30,784 nt of DNA, from assembly GCA_964475765.1 (NCBI GenBank), contig CAYYZH010000027.1, positions 1 through 30,784 on the forward strand, in the 5' to 3' direction. This DNA comes from Thermohalobaculum sp964475765. GTDB lineage: Bacteria > Pseudomonadota > Alphaproteobacteria > Rhodobacterales > Rhodobacteraceae. The notes under the pieces are model-generated. The model saw nothing but the letters and a program-made list of their open reading frames with translations. It did not search any database and was not told where the DNA came from. This document shows positions 1-6,830 of this stretch, piece after piece. The translations under genes were made by a program, and so were the position numbers. How positions within the stretch are numbered: position 1 is the stretch's first letter; each line of letters begins with the position of its first letter.

Positions 1-49
1 CCTCTTGCGGTTTGGTCTTGGCAAGCGCCAACATGGTGTTTGCGGTCAT
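1..49 (-). CDS. tdh: L-threonine 3-dehydrogenase, N-terminal fragment cut by the window edge
   Basis: Only the first 16 codons are inside the window. The ATG at 49 overlaps the kbl stop in an ATGA arrangement, and translation gives MTANTMLALAKTKPQE. The LALAKTKP stretch resembles the usual Tdh N-terminus, which begins near 'MKALAKxKPEEG'. Tdh is a zinc- and NAD-dependent dehydrogenase that oxidises threonine to 2-amino-3-ketobutyrate, the substrate of the enzyme encoded just upstream. The identification rests on this short match plus the conserved kbl-tdh pairing; the rest of the gene lies to the left of the window. Confidence 0.75.
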   Translation of the reverse strand, partial: MTANTMLALAKTKPQE

Positions 50-1233
50 GATATCACCCCGAGGTCGCGACCCACCTTGGCGAAGGCGTCCAATGCGCGG
101 TCCAGTTCAGTTGTCGTCAGGGCCGCGTTCATCTGCGTGCGAATGCGGGCCTGTCCGCGCGGGACGACGGGGAAGAAAAAGCCGGAGACGTAGACCCCAT
201 GGTCAAACAGTCCGGCGGCCATGTCCTGCGCCAGTTGCGCCTCGCCCAGCATGACAGGGACGATGGGGTGGTCCCCGGGCAGTAAATCAAAGCCTAGATT
301 TTCCAAGCCCGCGCGCCAGTAGGCTGCGTTTTGAAAGAGCTTTGTCCGGAGCGCGTCGCCCTCTTCGATCAGCCGGATGGCCTCGATTCCAGCGGCCACC
401 ACAGCAGGCGGCAAGGAGTTTGAGAAGAGGTAAGGCCGCGCCCGCTGGCGCAGCAGGTCGATCACAGGCTGCGGCCCAGCGATATAGCCGCCAATCGCTC
501 CGCCAAGGGCCTTGCCGAGGGTACCGGTCAGAATGTCGACCTCGACGCCGAAGTGATCCGTTGTCCCCGCGCCGCGCGGTCCCATGAAGCCGGTGGCGTG
601 GCAGTCATCGACCATGACCACGGCATCGTAGTCCCGCGCCAGACGCGTAACTTCAGGCAGGTTCGCGAGATAGCCATCCATCGAGAACACGCCATCGGTG
701 GCGATCATGATATGGCGCGCGCCCTCGCTGCGTGCACGTTTCAGCGTGGCCTCGAGATCGTTCATGTCATTGTTGGCATAGCGATGCCGTTGCGCCTTGC
801 AGAGCCGGATCCCATCGATGATCGAGGCGTGGTTCAGACTGTCAGAGACAATCGCGTCCTCCGGCCCCAGCAGCGGCTCGAACAGCCCGCCATTGGCATC
901 GAAACAGGCAGCAAAGAGAATGGCATCGTCCTTGCCCAGAAACCGCGCGAGGCGCTCTTCGAGTTCGCGGTGCAGATCCTGCGTCCCGCAGATGAAACGG
1001 ACGCTGGCCATGCCATAGCCGTGCCGGTCCATCGCGTCTTTTGCTGCTCGGATCAGGGTGGGGTGATTGGCGAGGCCGAGATAGTTGTTGGCACAGAGGT
1101 TGATGACACCCCGGCCCGCTACGGACACTGTCCCGGCCTGTGCCGAGGTGATCAGACGCTCGCGCTTGTAAAGCCCTTCATGCTCGATCTCCGCTAGGGT
1201 CTCGGCGACATCGGTCAGAAATGCGTTGGACAT
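46..1233 (-). CDS. kbl: 2-amino-3-ketobutyrate CoA ligase (glycine C-acetyltransferase)
   Basis: This 395-aa protein belongs to the PLP-dependent alpha-oxoamine synthases and matches the usual Kbl length. It cleaves 2-amino-3-ketobutyrate with CoA to glycine and acetyl-CoA in the threonine degradation pathway. Visible marks are CANNYLGLANHP near residues 47-58, SDSLNHASIIDGIRLCKAQ near 130-148, the aspartate motif VMVDDCHATGFMGPRG near 207-221, and the PLP lysine in GTLGKALGGAIGGY (about K241). The start at 1233 is preferred over an upstream in-frame ATG because AAGGAG lies just before it and the family match begins there. It follows the cupin/XRE regulator by 91 bp and overlaps tdh by 4 nt. 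Its closest relative in the window is hemA, which is told apart by the ALA synthase-type residues and photosynthesis context. Confidence 0.93.
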   Translation of the reverse strand: MSNAFLTDVAETLAEIEHEGLYKRERLITSAQAGTVSVAGRGVINLCANNYLGLANHPTLIRAAKDAMDRHGYGMASVRFICGTQDLHRELEERLARFLGKDDAILFAACFDANGGLFEPLLGPEDAIVSDSLNHASIIDGIRLCKAQRHRYANNDMNDLEATLKRARSEGARHIMIATDGVFSMDGYLANLPEVTRLARDYDAVVMVDDCHATGFMGPRGAGTTDHFGVEVDILTGTLGKALGGAIGGYIAGPQPVIDLLRQRARPYLFSNSLPPAVVAAGIEAIRLIEEGDALRTKLFQNAAYWRAGLENLGFDLLPGDHPIVPVMLGEAQLAQDMAAGLFDHGVYVSGFFFPVVPRGQARIRTQMNAALTTTELDRALDAFAKVGRDLGVIS

Positions 1234-1267
1234 CAGGATACTCCTTGCTGTCCGATTTCTGACATAA

Positions 1268-1281
1268 CGGACGCGCGTCCG
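1268..1281. promoter_or_regulatory. 14-bp perfect palindrome in the kbl leader, possible operator
   Basis: CGGACGCGCGTCCG is its own reverse complement. It lies between a TATAAT hexamer (minus strand, 1296-1301) and the kbl start. Its position just downstream of a likely -10 box suits a repressor site, and the adjacent XRE/cupin gene is the obvious candidate regulator, but no binding is shown. As RNA it could also form a short hairpin. Confidence 0.35.
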
Positions 1282-1295
1282 CAATCATGTATTCC

Positions 1296-1301
1296 ATTAT
1301 A
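1296..1301 (-). promoter_or_regulatory. Probable -10 box for kbl-tdh
   Basis: The minus strand reads TATAAT, a perfect sigma-70 -10 hexamer, in the 91-bp gap between the regulator and kbl. No good -35 is visible at 16-18 bp; the best is a weak GATTTA/CGATTT. Promoter activity may therefore depend on an activator. Transcription from here would give a leader of about 55-60 nt before kbl. Confidence 0.45.
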
Positions 1302-1324
1302 GCGTACAAATTTCTGTTAAATCG

Positions 1325-1894
1325 TCACCCTGCCGATTTCACGATCAGGAACACCCGGCACGGGCCGTCCAACGCCGAGATCTCGTGCAGGACATCCGCC
1401 GCATAGCGCGCGGTGTCACCATCAACGAGCTCAGAGATGGCTGTGCCAGACGTGACCCGCGCCCGGCCTTGCAACACGGTCAGTTGCTCCGTCGCCCCGC
1501 GCGCATGTGGTTTGCTCTTCAGGGAACCACCGGCTTGGAATGCAATGTCATAGACCTCGTGACCGCCCGCCTCTTCCGGAGGGGACAGGATCGCGATGCG
1601 GCAGCCCTGACCCATATTGTCGATGGTTGGAACTTCGTTGGCGTGAAGGACGTCGATCTTGTCGCCCTGCTCGCCGTGTTCCATCAGCCCTGCGAAGTCC
1701 ACGTTCAGCGCGCGGGTCAGGTTCCAAAGGGTCGCGATGGTCGGGCTGCTTTCGCCCCGCTCGATCTGACTGACCATTGACCGCGAAACCCCGCTGAGGT
1801 TCGCAATTGCGTCGAGAGACAGTCCCTGCGCCTTACGCGCCTCTTTCAGGCGCAGCGGCAGAGCGTTTAATATAGTGTCCGCACTTTCCGTCAT
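1325..1894 (-). CDS. XRE-family transcriptional regulator with C-terminal cupin domain
   Basis: This 189-aa protein has a classic two-part layout. Residues about 14-70 form an XRE/Cro helix-turn-helix (LKEARKAQGLSLDAIANLSG, then SRSMVSQIERGESSPT). Residues about 105-187 form a cupin barrel (KPHARGATEQLTVLQGRARV, then LVDGDTARYAADVLHEI). Such regulators usually sense a small ligand through the cupin and often sit beside amino-acid metabolism genes. It lies directly upstream of kbl-tdh on the same strand, so local control of threonine breakdown is the simplest inference. There is no strong Shine-Dalgarno before the ATG at 1894. It has no recognisable photosynthesis role and may mark the edge of the photosynthesis island. 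The ligand cannot be inferred. Confidence 0.88.
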   Translation of the reverse strand: MTESADTILNALPLRLKEARKAQGLSLDAIANLSGVSRSMVSQIERGESSPTIATLWNLTRALNVDFAGLMEHGEQGDKIDVLHANEVPTIDNMGQGCRIAILSPPEEAGGHEVYDIAFQAGGSLKSKPHARGATEQLTVLQGRARVTSGTAISELVDGDTARYAADVLHEISALDGPCRVFLIVKSAG

Positions 1895-1953
1895 GGTGGA
1901 AAGCTAAGGAGAGCGTCAAAATTTGCAAGCCTTGGCGCGCGCGCAGCGTGGGC

Positions 1954-2433
1954 CTAGATGTCTCCGAAGATCAGCGGCTCGACATCCGGATTGCGCCGCC
2001 ACATCGCGATGTTGAGCGCCGCCGCGACCGTGCACCAGACGAGGTATGGGACGAACAGCCAGCCAGCCAGCGGGTCGAGCTCCCAGAACGTGATCATCGT
2101 GGTGAACACGGCCAGCCAGAGACCGACCACGACGGGGATCGCTCCACCGAAACGGCGCAGCCCGAAGAAGATCGGTGTCCAGAGCGTGTTGAGTGCGATC
2201 TGAAGTCCCCAAAGGGCCATTGGCAGCCCACTCCCGGGCAACGGTGCGACACGGGCCGCCGCGATGGACATCGCCAAATACAAAAGCGTCCATGCCACCG
2301 GGAAGAGCCAGTTCGGCGGGGTCCAGGAGGGCCGATTCAACGTCTGGTACCACTGTCCCGGCGGGAACATGGCCCCTGTGGTGGCAGCGGCCCCGCAAGC
2401 CAGCAAACAGATGGTGAAGACGATCAGATCCAT
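1954..2433 (-). CDS. tspO: TspO/MBR family tryptophan-rich sensory protein
   Basis: This 159-aa, very hydrophobic protein has about five membrane spans and the Trp/Pro-rich TspO signature WTPPNWLFPVAWTLLYLAM near residues 37-55, followed by LNTLWTPIFFGLRR near 81-94. TspO is an outer-membrane protein in Rhodobacter that binds porphyrins and represses photosynthesis gene expression at high oxygen, acting through the PpsR/AppA system. The ATG at 2433 lies 4 nt after the crtB stop, so it is probably translated with crtB. In Rhodobacter the gene (once called crtK) also follows crtIB, and the next genes are crtC and crtD. Here the next gene is the XRE regulator, so the cluster breaks at this point. 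Confidence 0.95.
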   Translation of the reverse strand: MDLIVFTICLLACGAAATTGAMFPPGQWYQTLNRPSWTPPNWLFPVAWTLLYLAMSIAAARVAPLPGSGLPMALWGLQIALNTLWTPIFFGLRRFGGAIPVVVGLWLAVFTTMITFWELDPLAGWLFVPYLVWCTVAAALNIAMWRRNPDVEPLIFGDI

Positions 2434-2437
2434 GGTT

Positions 2438-3478
2438 CTACACTGCCGAGGCGGAGGGCTTGCCCTCAGATCCGCGGTCCCGGGTTTTCATATGCGCAAG
2501 AACGGAGAACACGGTGCCCATCGCGCCATCCCCCCAAACCGCTTCCGGTTTCGGCGCAGAGACGGCATCGACCAAAAAGGCTGTTTCCTCGAGAGGCGGC
2601 GCATAGAGCACCGCCGAGCGCGGCATGACGCAATCGGCTGTCGCGGCACCGAGGGATGTGGCGAGCGAGCCGAGCTTCTCCAGCTTCGAGGTGCGCGCGC
2701 GTTGGGTGATGCTGTCGAACCCGCCTGCCCGGATACGCCGACCGATGCCGGCATAGATGTAGCGCGCGGCATAGATCCCCGGACGGCAGCCACGCGGCAG
2801 CGCCGAGATCCCGGCCTCGGACCGATAGTAGAGCCGGGTCGCCTCAGCCAGCAGACGTTTTGCCATGGTGGTGATTTCTGGCGTCGCACTGGGATCGGCG
2901 AGGAAGGCGTCGGGGTCGATCCCCGCATCGTCGAACCAGTCTGTGGGCAGGTAAAGACGGCCCTCAGCGGCGTCTTCTCCGATATCCCGCGCAATATTTG
3001 TGAGCTGCATCGCGACACCAAGATCACAGGCCCGCGCCAGAGCGTCCCGGTCGCGCACCCCCATCAGGACCGACATCATGGCCCCCACCGCCGAGGCCAC
3101 ACGCGCGGAATAGCTGCGCACGCCTGAGAGCGTAGCATAGCGACGATGCGCGGCGTCCCATTCAAACCCTTCGAGCAGCGCATCGAAGAGACCGCGTGGC
3201 ATGTCTACCGCCTCGACCATCCGGGTGAAGGCGCGCTCCATTGGATCATCAGCGGGACGGCCCGCATAGGCCCGGTCGAGACGGGCGCGCAGGGCGAGGA
3301 CGGCATCCGCCTTGGCCTGAACCAGATCGACATCATCATCAGCAAGGCGGCAGAATGCATAAAGCGCATAGGCCGGGTCGCGCACCTTGCGGGGCAACAG
3401 AAGGGACGCGGCGTAGAACGACTTCGAGCCACACTTGATGGTCTCGCGGCAATACGCGAGGTCAGGACAGTCGGTCAT
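2438..3478 (-). CDS. crtB: 15-cis-phytoene synthase
   Basis: This 346-aa squalene/phytoene synthase family enzyme condenses two geranylgeranyl diphosphates to phytoene, the first committed carotenoid step. Both aspartate-rich Mg-diphosphate motifs are present: LADDDVD near residues 45-51, and NIARDIGEDAAEGRLYLP in the middle of the protein. CRETIKCGSKSFYAASLLLP near residues 10-29 is typical of CrtB. The start at 3478 forms an ATGA overlap with the crtI stop. A longer reading upstream exists, but it only runs through the end of crtI in another frame. It is translationally coupled with crtI and followed after 4 nt by tspO. GGPP for this enzyme must come from a crtE outside the window. Confidence 0.96.
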   Translation of the reverse strand: MTDCPDLAYCRETIKCGSKSFYAASLLLPRKVRDPAYALYAFCRLADDDVDLVQAKADAVLALRARLDRAYAGRPADDPMERAFTRMVEAVDMPRGLFDALLEGFEWDAAHRRYATLSGVRSYSARVASAVGAMMSVLMGVRDRDALARACDLGVAMQLTNIARDIGEDAAEGRLYLPTDWFDDAGIDPDAFLADPSATPEITTMAKRLLAEATRLYYRSEAGISALPRGCRPGIYAARYIYAGIGRRIRAGGFDSITQRARTSKLEKLGSLATSLGAATADCVMPRSAVLYAPPLEETAFLVDAVSAPKPEAVWGDGAMGTVFSVLAHMKTRDRGSEGKPSASAV

Positions 3479-5016
3479 GCCACCGCCTCCGGAACCAGTT
3501 TCGACAAGACCTCGGCAGAGGCGACAACGCCAGGCAAACCCGCGCCGGGGTGGGTGCCTGCGCCGACCAGATAGAGACCGGGCAGCTCTTCGGACACATT
3601 GTGCGGACGGAACCAAGCCGACTGCAGGATGCGCGGTTCGATCGAGAACCCGCAGCCAAAGGGGCTGAGGTAGCGATCACGGAAATCGAGTGGCGTCATG
3701 ACATGGCTGCTGGCGATATGCTTGCCGAGACCGGGCAGCAAGTTCGCCTCGAGAAAGGCCTCGACCTTCTGGCGATAAGGTTCGGCCTCAGCCGCCCAGT
3801 CCACCGGGTTGTCGAACCCAAGATGCGGCACCGGCGATAGCGCGTAGAACGAGTCGCCACCATCGGGTGCTGCGGTCGGATCGGTGATGCTGGGCCGATG
3901 GACGTAAAGGCTCATATCGTCGGCGAGATGACCCTTGAGGAAGATATCCTCGATCAGCCCTTTATAGCGCGGTCCGTTGACGATGGTGTGGTGCCCGACA
4001 TCTGGCCACATACCTTGCGTGCCCTCGGTGCCGAAATACCAAACGAAGAGACCCATCGACCACCGCGTGCGATTGAGCCGTCCGGAGGTCCAGCGGCGCC
4101 GTCTGCCGCTGCGCAGCAACCGGTTGTAGGTATGACCGGGATCAGCGTTGGAGACGACGACAGTGGCGTCCATGCGTTGTCCGCCCGCGGTGGAGATGCC
4201 GGTGGCGCGACCGTTCTCGATCAGAACCTCATCGACTTCGATCCCGTAGTGGACGCGCCCGCCCTTGCGCTGGATCACACCCGCCATGGCGTCGGCCAGC
4301 GCCGCCGCGCCGCCCATCGCATAGTGCACGCCGTACTGGCTTTCGAGATGACTGACCAGCGCGTACATCGACGTCACGTGGAACGGATCGCCGCCGATAA
4401 ACAGTGGGTGAAACGACAGCGCCATGCGCAGACGCGGATCCCTGACCTTTCGCGCGACATGGGCGTGGATCGAGCGGTCCGCACGATACCAGGCAAAGAT
4501 CGGCAGGACTTTGGCCAGATCCCAGAACCGGTTCATCGGACGACGACCGAGATCTTCGAACCCGAAGTTGTACCGCTGGCGCGCACCCTTCAGAAGCGCG
4601 TCATAGCCTTTGAGATCGCCAGGCGAGAGACGTGCCACCTCCTCGCGCATCTTCGCGGGATCGGCATGCGCCTGAAGGCGTGAGCCATCGGGCCAGCGGA
4701 TTTCATAGAACGGATCGAGCGCATGCAGATTGACGTCCCGGTCAAAATCCTCGCCCGCTGCAGCCCACAACTCGCGAAACACCTGCGGTGCGGTGACGAT
4801 AGTGGGGCCGAGATCGAAGCGGAAGCCGTCCTGATGATGCGCAGTGCCGCGCCCGCCCGGCGTCTCCAGCCGGTCCACGACCTCGACACGATATCCTTTG
4901 GCGGCCAGCCGCATACCAGCGGCCAAGCCTCCAAAACCTGCACCAATGACAATAGCGGTCGGACGGGCATCCCCGTCCGGTGGGGTTTTCAGATCGGGCT
5001 CCACGCGCGTAAGCAT
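3475..5016 (-). CDS. crtI: Phytoene desaturase (neurosporene-forming type)
   Basis: This 513-aa FAD-dependent desaturase introduces double bonds into phytoene; in spheroidene-pathway bacteria it typically stops at neurosporene. The N-terminus carries the dinucleotide fold IVIGAGFGGLAAGMRLAAKG, and VVDRLETPGGRG follows. The C-terminus has the CrtI signature LVGAGTHPGAGLPGVVASAE. The ATG at 5016 is the best start, since the conserved region begins about 20 residues later. No Shine-Dalgarno is visible before it. A candidate promoter (TTGTCA, 17 bp, TATCGT on the minus strand, 5051-5023) would place transcription start almost on the ATG, so the mRNA may be nearly leaderless. The PpsR palindrome at 5033-5050 overlaps this promoter. 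It overlaps crtB by 4 nt. Confidence 0.96.
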   Translation of the reverse strand: MLTRVEPDLKTPPDGDARPTAIVIGAGFGGLAAGMRLAAKGYRVEVVDRLETPGGRGTAHHQDGFRFDLGPTIVTAPQVFRELWAAAGEDFDRDVNLHALDPFYEIRWPDGSRLQAHADPAKMREEVARLSPGDLKGYDALLKGARQRYNFGFEDLGRRPMNRFWDLAKVLPIFAWYRADRSIHAHVARKVRDPRLRMALSFHPLFIGGDPFHVTSMYALVSHLESQYGVHYAMGGAAALADAMAGVIQRKGGRVHYGIEVDEVLIENGRATGISTAGGQRMDATVVVSNADPGHTYNRLLRSGRRRRWTSGRLNRTRWSMGLFVWYFGTEGTQGMWPDVGHHTIVNGPRYKGLIEDIFLKGHLADDMSLYVHRPSITDPTAAPDGGDSFYALSPVPHLGFDNPVDWAAEAEPYRQKVEAFLEANLLPGLGKHIASSHVMTPLDFRDRYLSPFGCGFSIEPRILQSAWFRPHNVSEELPGLYLVGAGTHPGAGLPGVVASAEVLSKLVPEAVA

Positions 5017-5022
5017 AAAATG

Positions 5023-5051
5023 ACGATAACAGTGTCCAGTTTGATTGACAA
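5023..5051 (-). promoter_or_regulatory. Candidate sigma-70 promoter of crtI-crtB-tspO
   Basis: On the minus strand TTGTCA (5051-5046) and TATCGT (5028-5023) are separated by 17 bp. The start point would fall within a few bases of the crtI ATG at 5016. The PpsR palindrome covers the -35 and much of the spacer. It is a plausible hexamer pair only; no other element supports it. Confidence 0.45.
5033..5050. promoter_or_regulatory. PpsR/CrtJ binding site between crtI and crtA
   Basis: TGTCCAGTTTGATTGACA fits the known PpsR consensus TGT-N12-ACA exactly, with the extended TGTC-N10-GACA symmetry. It lies in the 81-bp divergent region and covers a TTGACA -35 hexamer facing crtA (5045-5050). It also overlaps the -35 and spacer of the candidate crtI promoter facing left. 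Binding here should repress both directions under oxygen, as in Rhodobacter. The ppsR gene is in the same window. The match is seen directly; occupancy is inferred. Confidence 0.85.
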
Positions 5052-5097
5052 TTCCCTCGTGGCTGGGAAACATTGGGGTAACAGGGAACCTGCTGGA

Positions 5098-5823
5098 ATG
5101 ACTGCACAACATCCGATCGTCAGCCTGTCCGTGTTCCGGTTTGCAGGGCCGGGCGCACGCCTGTGGGCATTCACCCAGATGGCGTTTGCACGCCCTGCGA
5201 TGGCGCGGTTACCGGGAATCGGGTTCTGGAAGCTGATGGGCACCGGCAGCGGCGAGGGGTTCACTCCGATCCCGAACACTGGTGTTTACGCAATCATGGC
5301 GACCTGGCCGTCGATCGAAGCGGCACGGGAGCAAACGGCAAGCGCGCCGGTCTACCAACGCTATGCACGCAGGTCCGTCGAGAGTTGGACGATGTACCTG
5401 ACCGCCACCTCCGCGCGCGGGGACTGGTCGGGGCAAGCGCCGTTCGCTGTGACGTCGGAAGCACGTCACGGTGCGCTTGCCGCTCTGACCCGCGCGACGG
5501 TTCGCACCCGCAATCTGCTCAAGTTTTGGCGCCGCGTCCCTTCGATCTCCGCTGCCATTGGCGCAGACGAGAACGTTGCCTTCAAGATCGGGCTCGGCGA
5601 AGTGCCGTGGATGCAGCAAGTGACGTTCTCGATCTGGCCCGACACCGCGTCCATGGCCGAGTTTGCCCGCAAGGACGGCCCCCATGCCCAAGCGATCCGG
5701 GCCGTGCGCGACGGCGACTGGTTCGCCGAGGAACTCTACGCCCGCTTCGATATTGTCGAGACGCGGGGATCGTGGAATGGTGGCAACCCGTTGACGTCCC
5801 TAACGAAGGCCTTGCCCACATGA
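5098..5823 (+). CDS. crtA: Spheroidene monooxygenase
   Basis: This 241-aa protein matches CrtA, the heme-dependent oxygenase that converts spheroidene to spheroidenone, the main carotenoid of many aerobic phototrophs in this order. Typical stretches are SLSVFRFAGPGARLWAFTQM near the start, then the PAMARLPGIGFWKLMGTGSG region, and MTFSIWPD-like VTFSIWPDTASMAEFARKDG with HAQAIRAVRDGDWFAEELYARF in the C-terminal half. The start at 5098 has AGGGAA about 10 nt upstream. An earlier in-frame ATG at 5020 would run through the PpsR site and is not used here. The stop TGA overlaps the bchI ATG (ATGA), the usual crtA-bchI coupling. It needs O2, which fits an aerobic phototroph. Confidence 0.94.
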   Translation: MTAQHPIVSLSVFRFAGPGARLWAFTQMAFARPAMARLPGIGFWKLMGTGSGEGFTPIPNTGVYAIMATWPSIEAAREQTASAPVYQRYARRSVESWTMYLTATSARGDWSGQAPFAVTSEARHGALAALTRATVRTRNLLKFWRRVPSISAAIGADENVAFKIGLGEVPWMQQVTFSIWPDTASMAEFARKDGPHAQAIRAVRDGDWFAEELYARFDIVETRGSWNGGNPLTSLTKALPT

Positions 5824-6830
5824 CCAAGCCCTTTCCGTTCTCGGCCATCGTCGGTCAGGACGAGATGAAGCACGCGCTGATGGTGGCGGCGGTCGATCCG
5901 TCGATTGGCGGCGTGCTGGTATTCGGGGATCGGGGGACCGGCAAGTCGACCGCTGTCCGGGCACTGGCGGCTCTGCTGCCACCGATCAGTGCACGGCCGG
6001 ATTGCCCCTACAACAGCGCCGCGGGCGATGCGATCCCGGGCCGTGATCCGGAGGCCAAGGAGCCGCGTGCGGTCAAGATCCCGACACCGGTTGTGGATCT
6101 GCCGCTTGGCGCGACCGAGGACCGAGTGGTCGGCACGCTCGATCTCGAACGCGCATTGGCAACTGGGGAGAAGCGGTTCGAGCCGGGACTTCTGGCACGG
6201 GCCAATCGTGGGTTTCTGTATATCGACGAGGTGAACCTTCTCGAGGATCATCTCGTTGACCTGCTGCTGGACGTGGCGGCTTCCGGCGAGAACGTCGTCG
6301 AGCGCGAGGGGCTGTCGATCCGCCATCCCGCGCGATTTGTACTGGTCGGGTCAGGCAACCCGGAGGAAGGCGAATTGCGCCCTCAGCTTCTGGACCGGTT
6401 CGGGCTATCGGTAGAGATCGGCTCTCCCAGCGAGATCGCCGACCGGGTCGAAGTGATCCGCCGCCGCGATGACTATGACCGCGATCCAGAGGCGTTTCTG
6501 GCAAAGTGGGATGACGAGGATCTGGCGCTGCAGAAACGCATCGTCTCGGCCCGTAAGGCGTTGGCGAAGGTCGACACACCCGATGATGCCATCGAAGCCG
6601 CAGCCAAGCTCTGTCAGGCGGTCGGCTCGGACGGCCTCCGGGGAGAGTTGACGCTGATCCGCACTGCGCGGGCCGCTGCCGCATTGGCGCGGCGCAAGAA
6701 GGTTCAGGTCGCAGATATCGCGCGCATTGCAGCACCGGCGCTGCGCCACCGCCTAAGGCGCGATCCGTTGGATGAAACCGGTTCAACCGCGCGCATTACA
6801 CGCGCCGTTTCGGAAGTCTTGGGGGTGTGA
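5820..6830 (+). CDS. bchI: Magnesium chelatase ATPase subunit I
   Basis: This 336-aa AAA+ ATPase forms the I-D motor that drives Mg insertion into protoporphyrin IX by BchH. The Walker A motif GDRGTGKST lies at residues about 36-44 and Walker B (FLYIDEVNLL) at about 132-141. The sensor-1 region VLVGSGNPEEGELRPQLLDR follows, typical of Mg-chelatase I subunits. The start ATG overlaps the crtA stop by 4 nt and the stop overlaps the bchD GTG by 4 nt, so crtA-bchI-bchD should be translated in series from the crtA promoter. A longer reading in the same frame extends back into crtA, but it has no family similarity. Confidence 0.97.
   Translation: MTKPFPFSAIVGQDEMKHALMVAAVDPSIGGVLVFGDRGTGKSTAVRALAALLPPISARPDCPYNSAAGDAIPGRDPEAKEPRAVKIPTPVVDLPLGATEDRVVGTLDLERALATGEKRFEPGLLARANRGFLYIDEVNLLEDHLVDLLLDVAASGENVVEREGLSIRHPARFVLVGSGNPEEGELRPQLLDRFGLSVEIGSPSEIADRVEVIRRRDDYDRDPEAFLAKWDDEDLALQKRIVSARKALAKVDTPDDAIEAAAKLCQAVGSDGLRGELTLIRTARAAAALARRKKVQVADIARIAAPALRHRLRRDPLDETGSTARITRAVSEVLGV

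Noticed and set aside
553..1197. Plus-strand frame of 214 codons across kbl considered as a gene
   Set aside because: It lies wholly antisense to kbl in GC-rich sequence with no ribosome site or recognisable motif; the same applies to other long antisense frames over bchH, ppsR, crtI and acsF.
1249..1264. TGTC-N8-GACA palindrome considered as a PpsR site
   Set aside because: The TGT-to-ACA spacing is 10, not 12, and the neighbouring genes are for threonine breakdown.
5163..5819. Long upstream extension of bchI through crtA
   Set aside because: The extension is the wrong frame of crtA; BchI similarity begins at the ATG at 5820.
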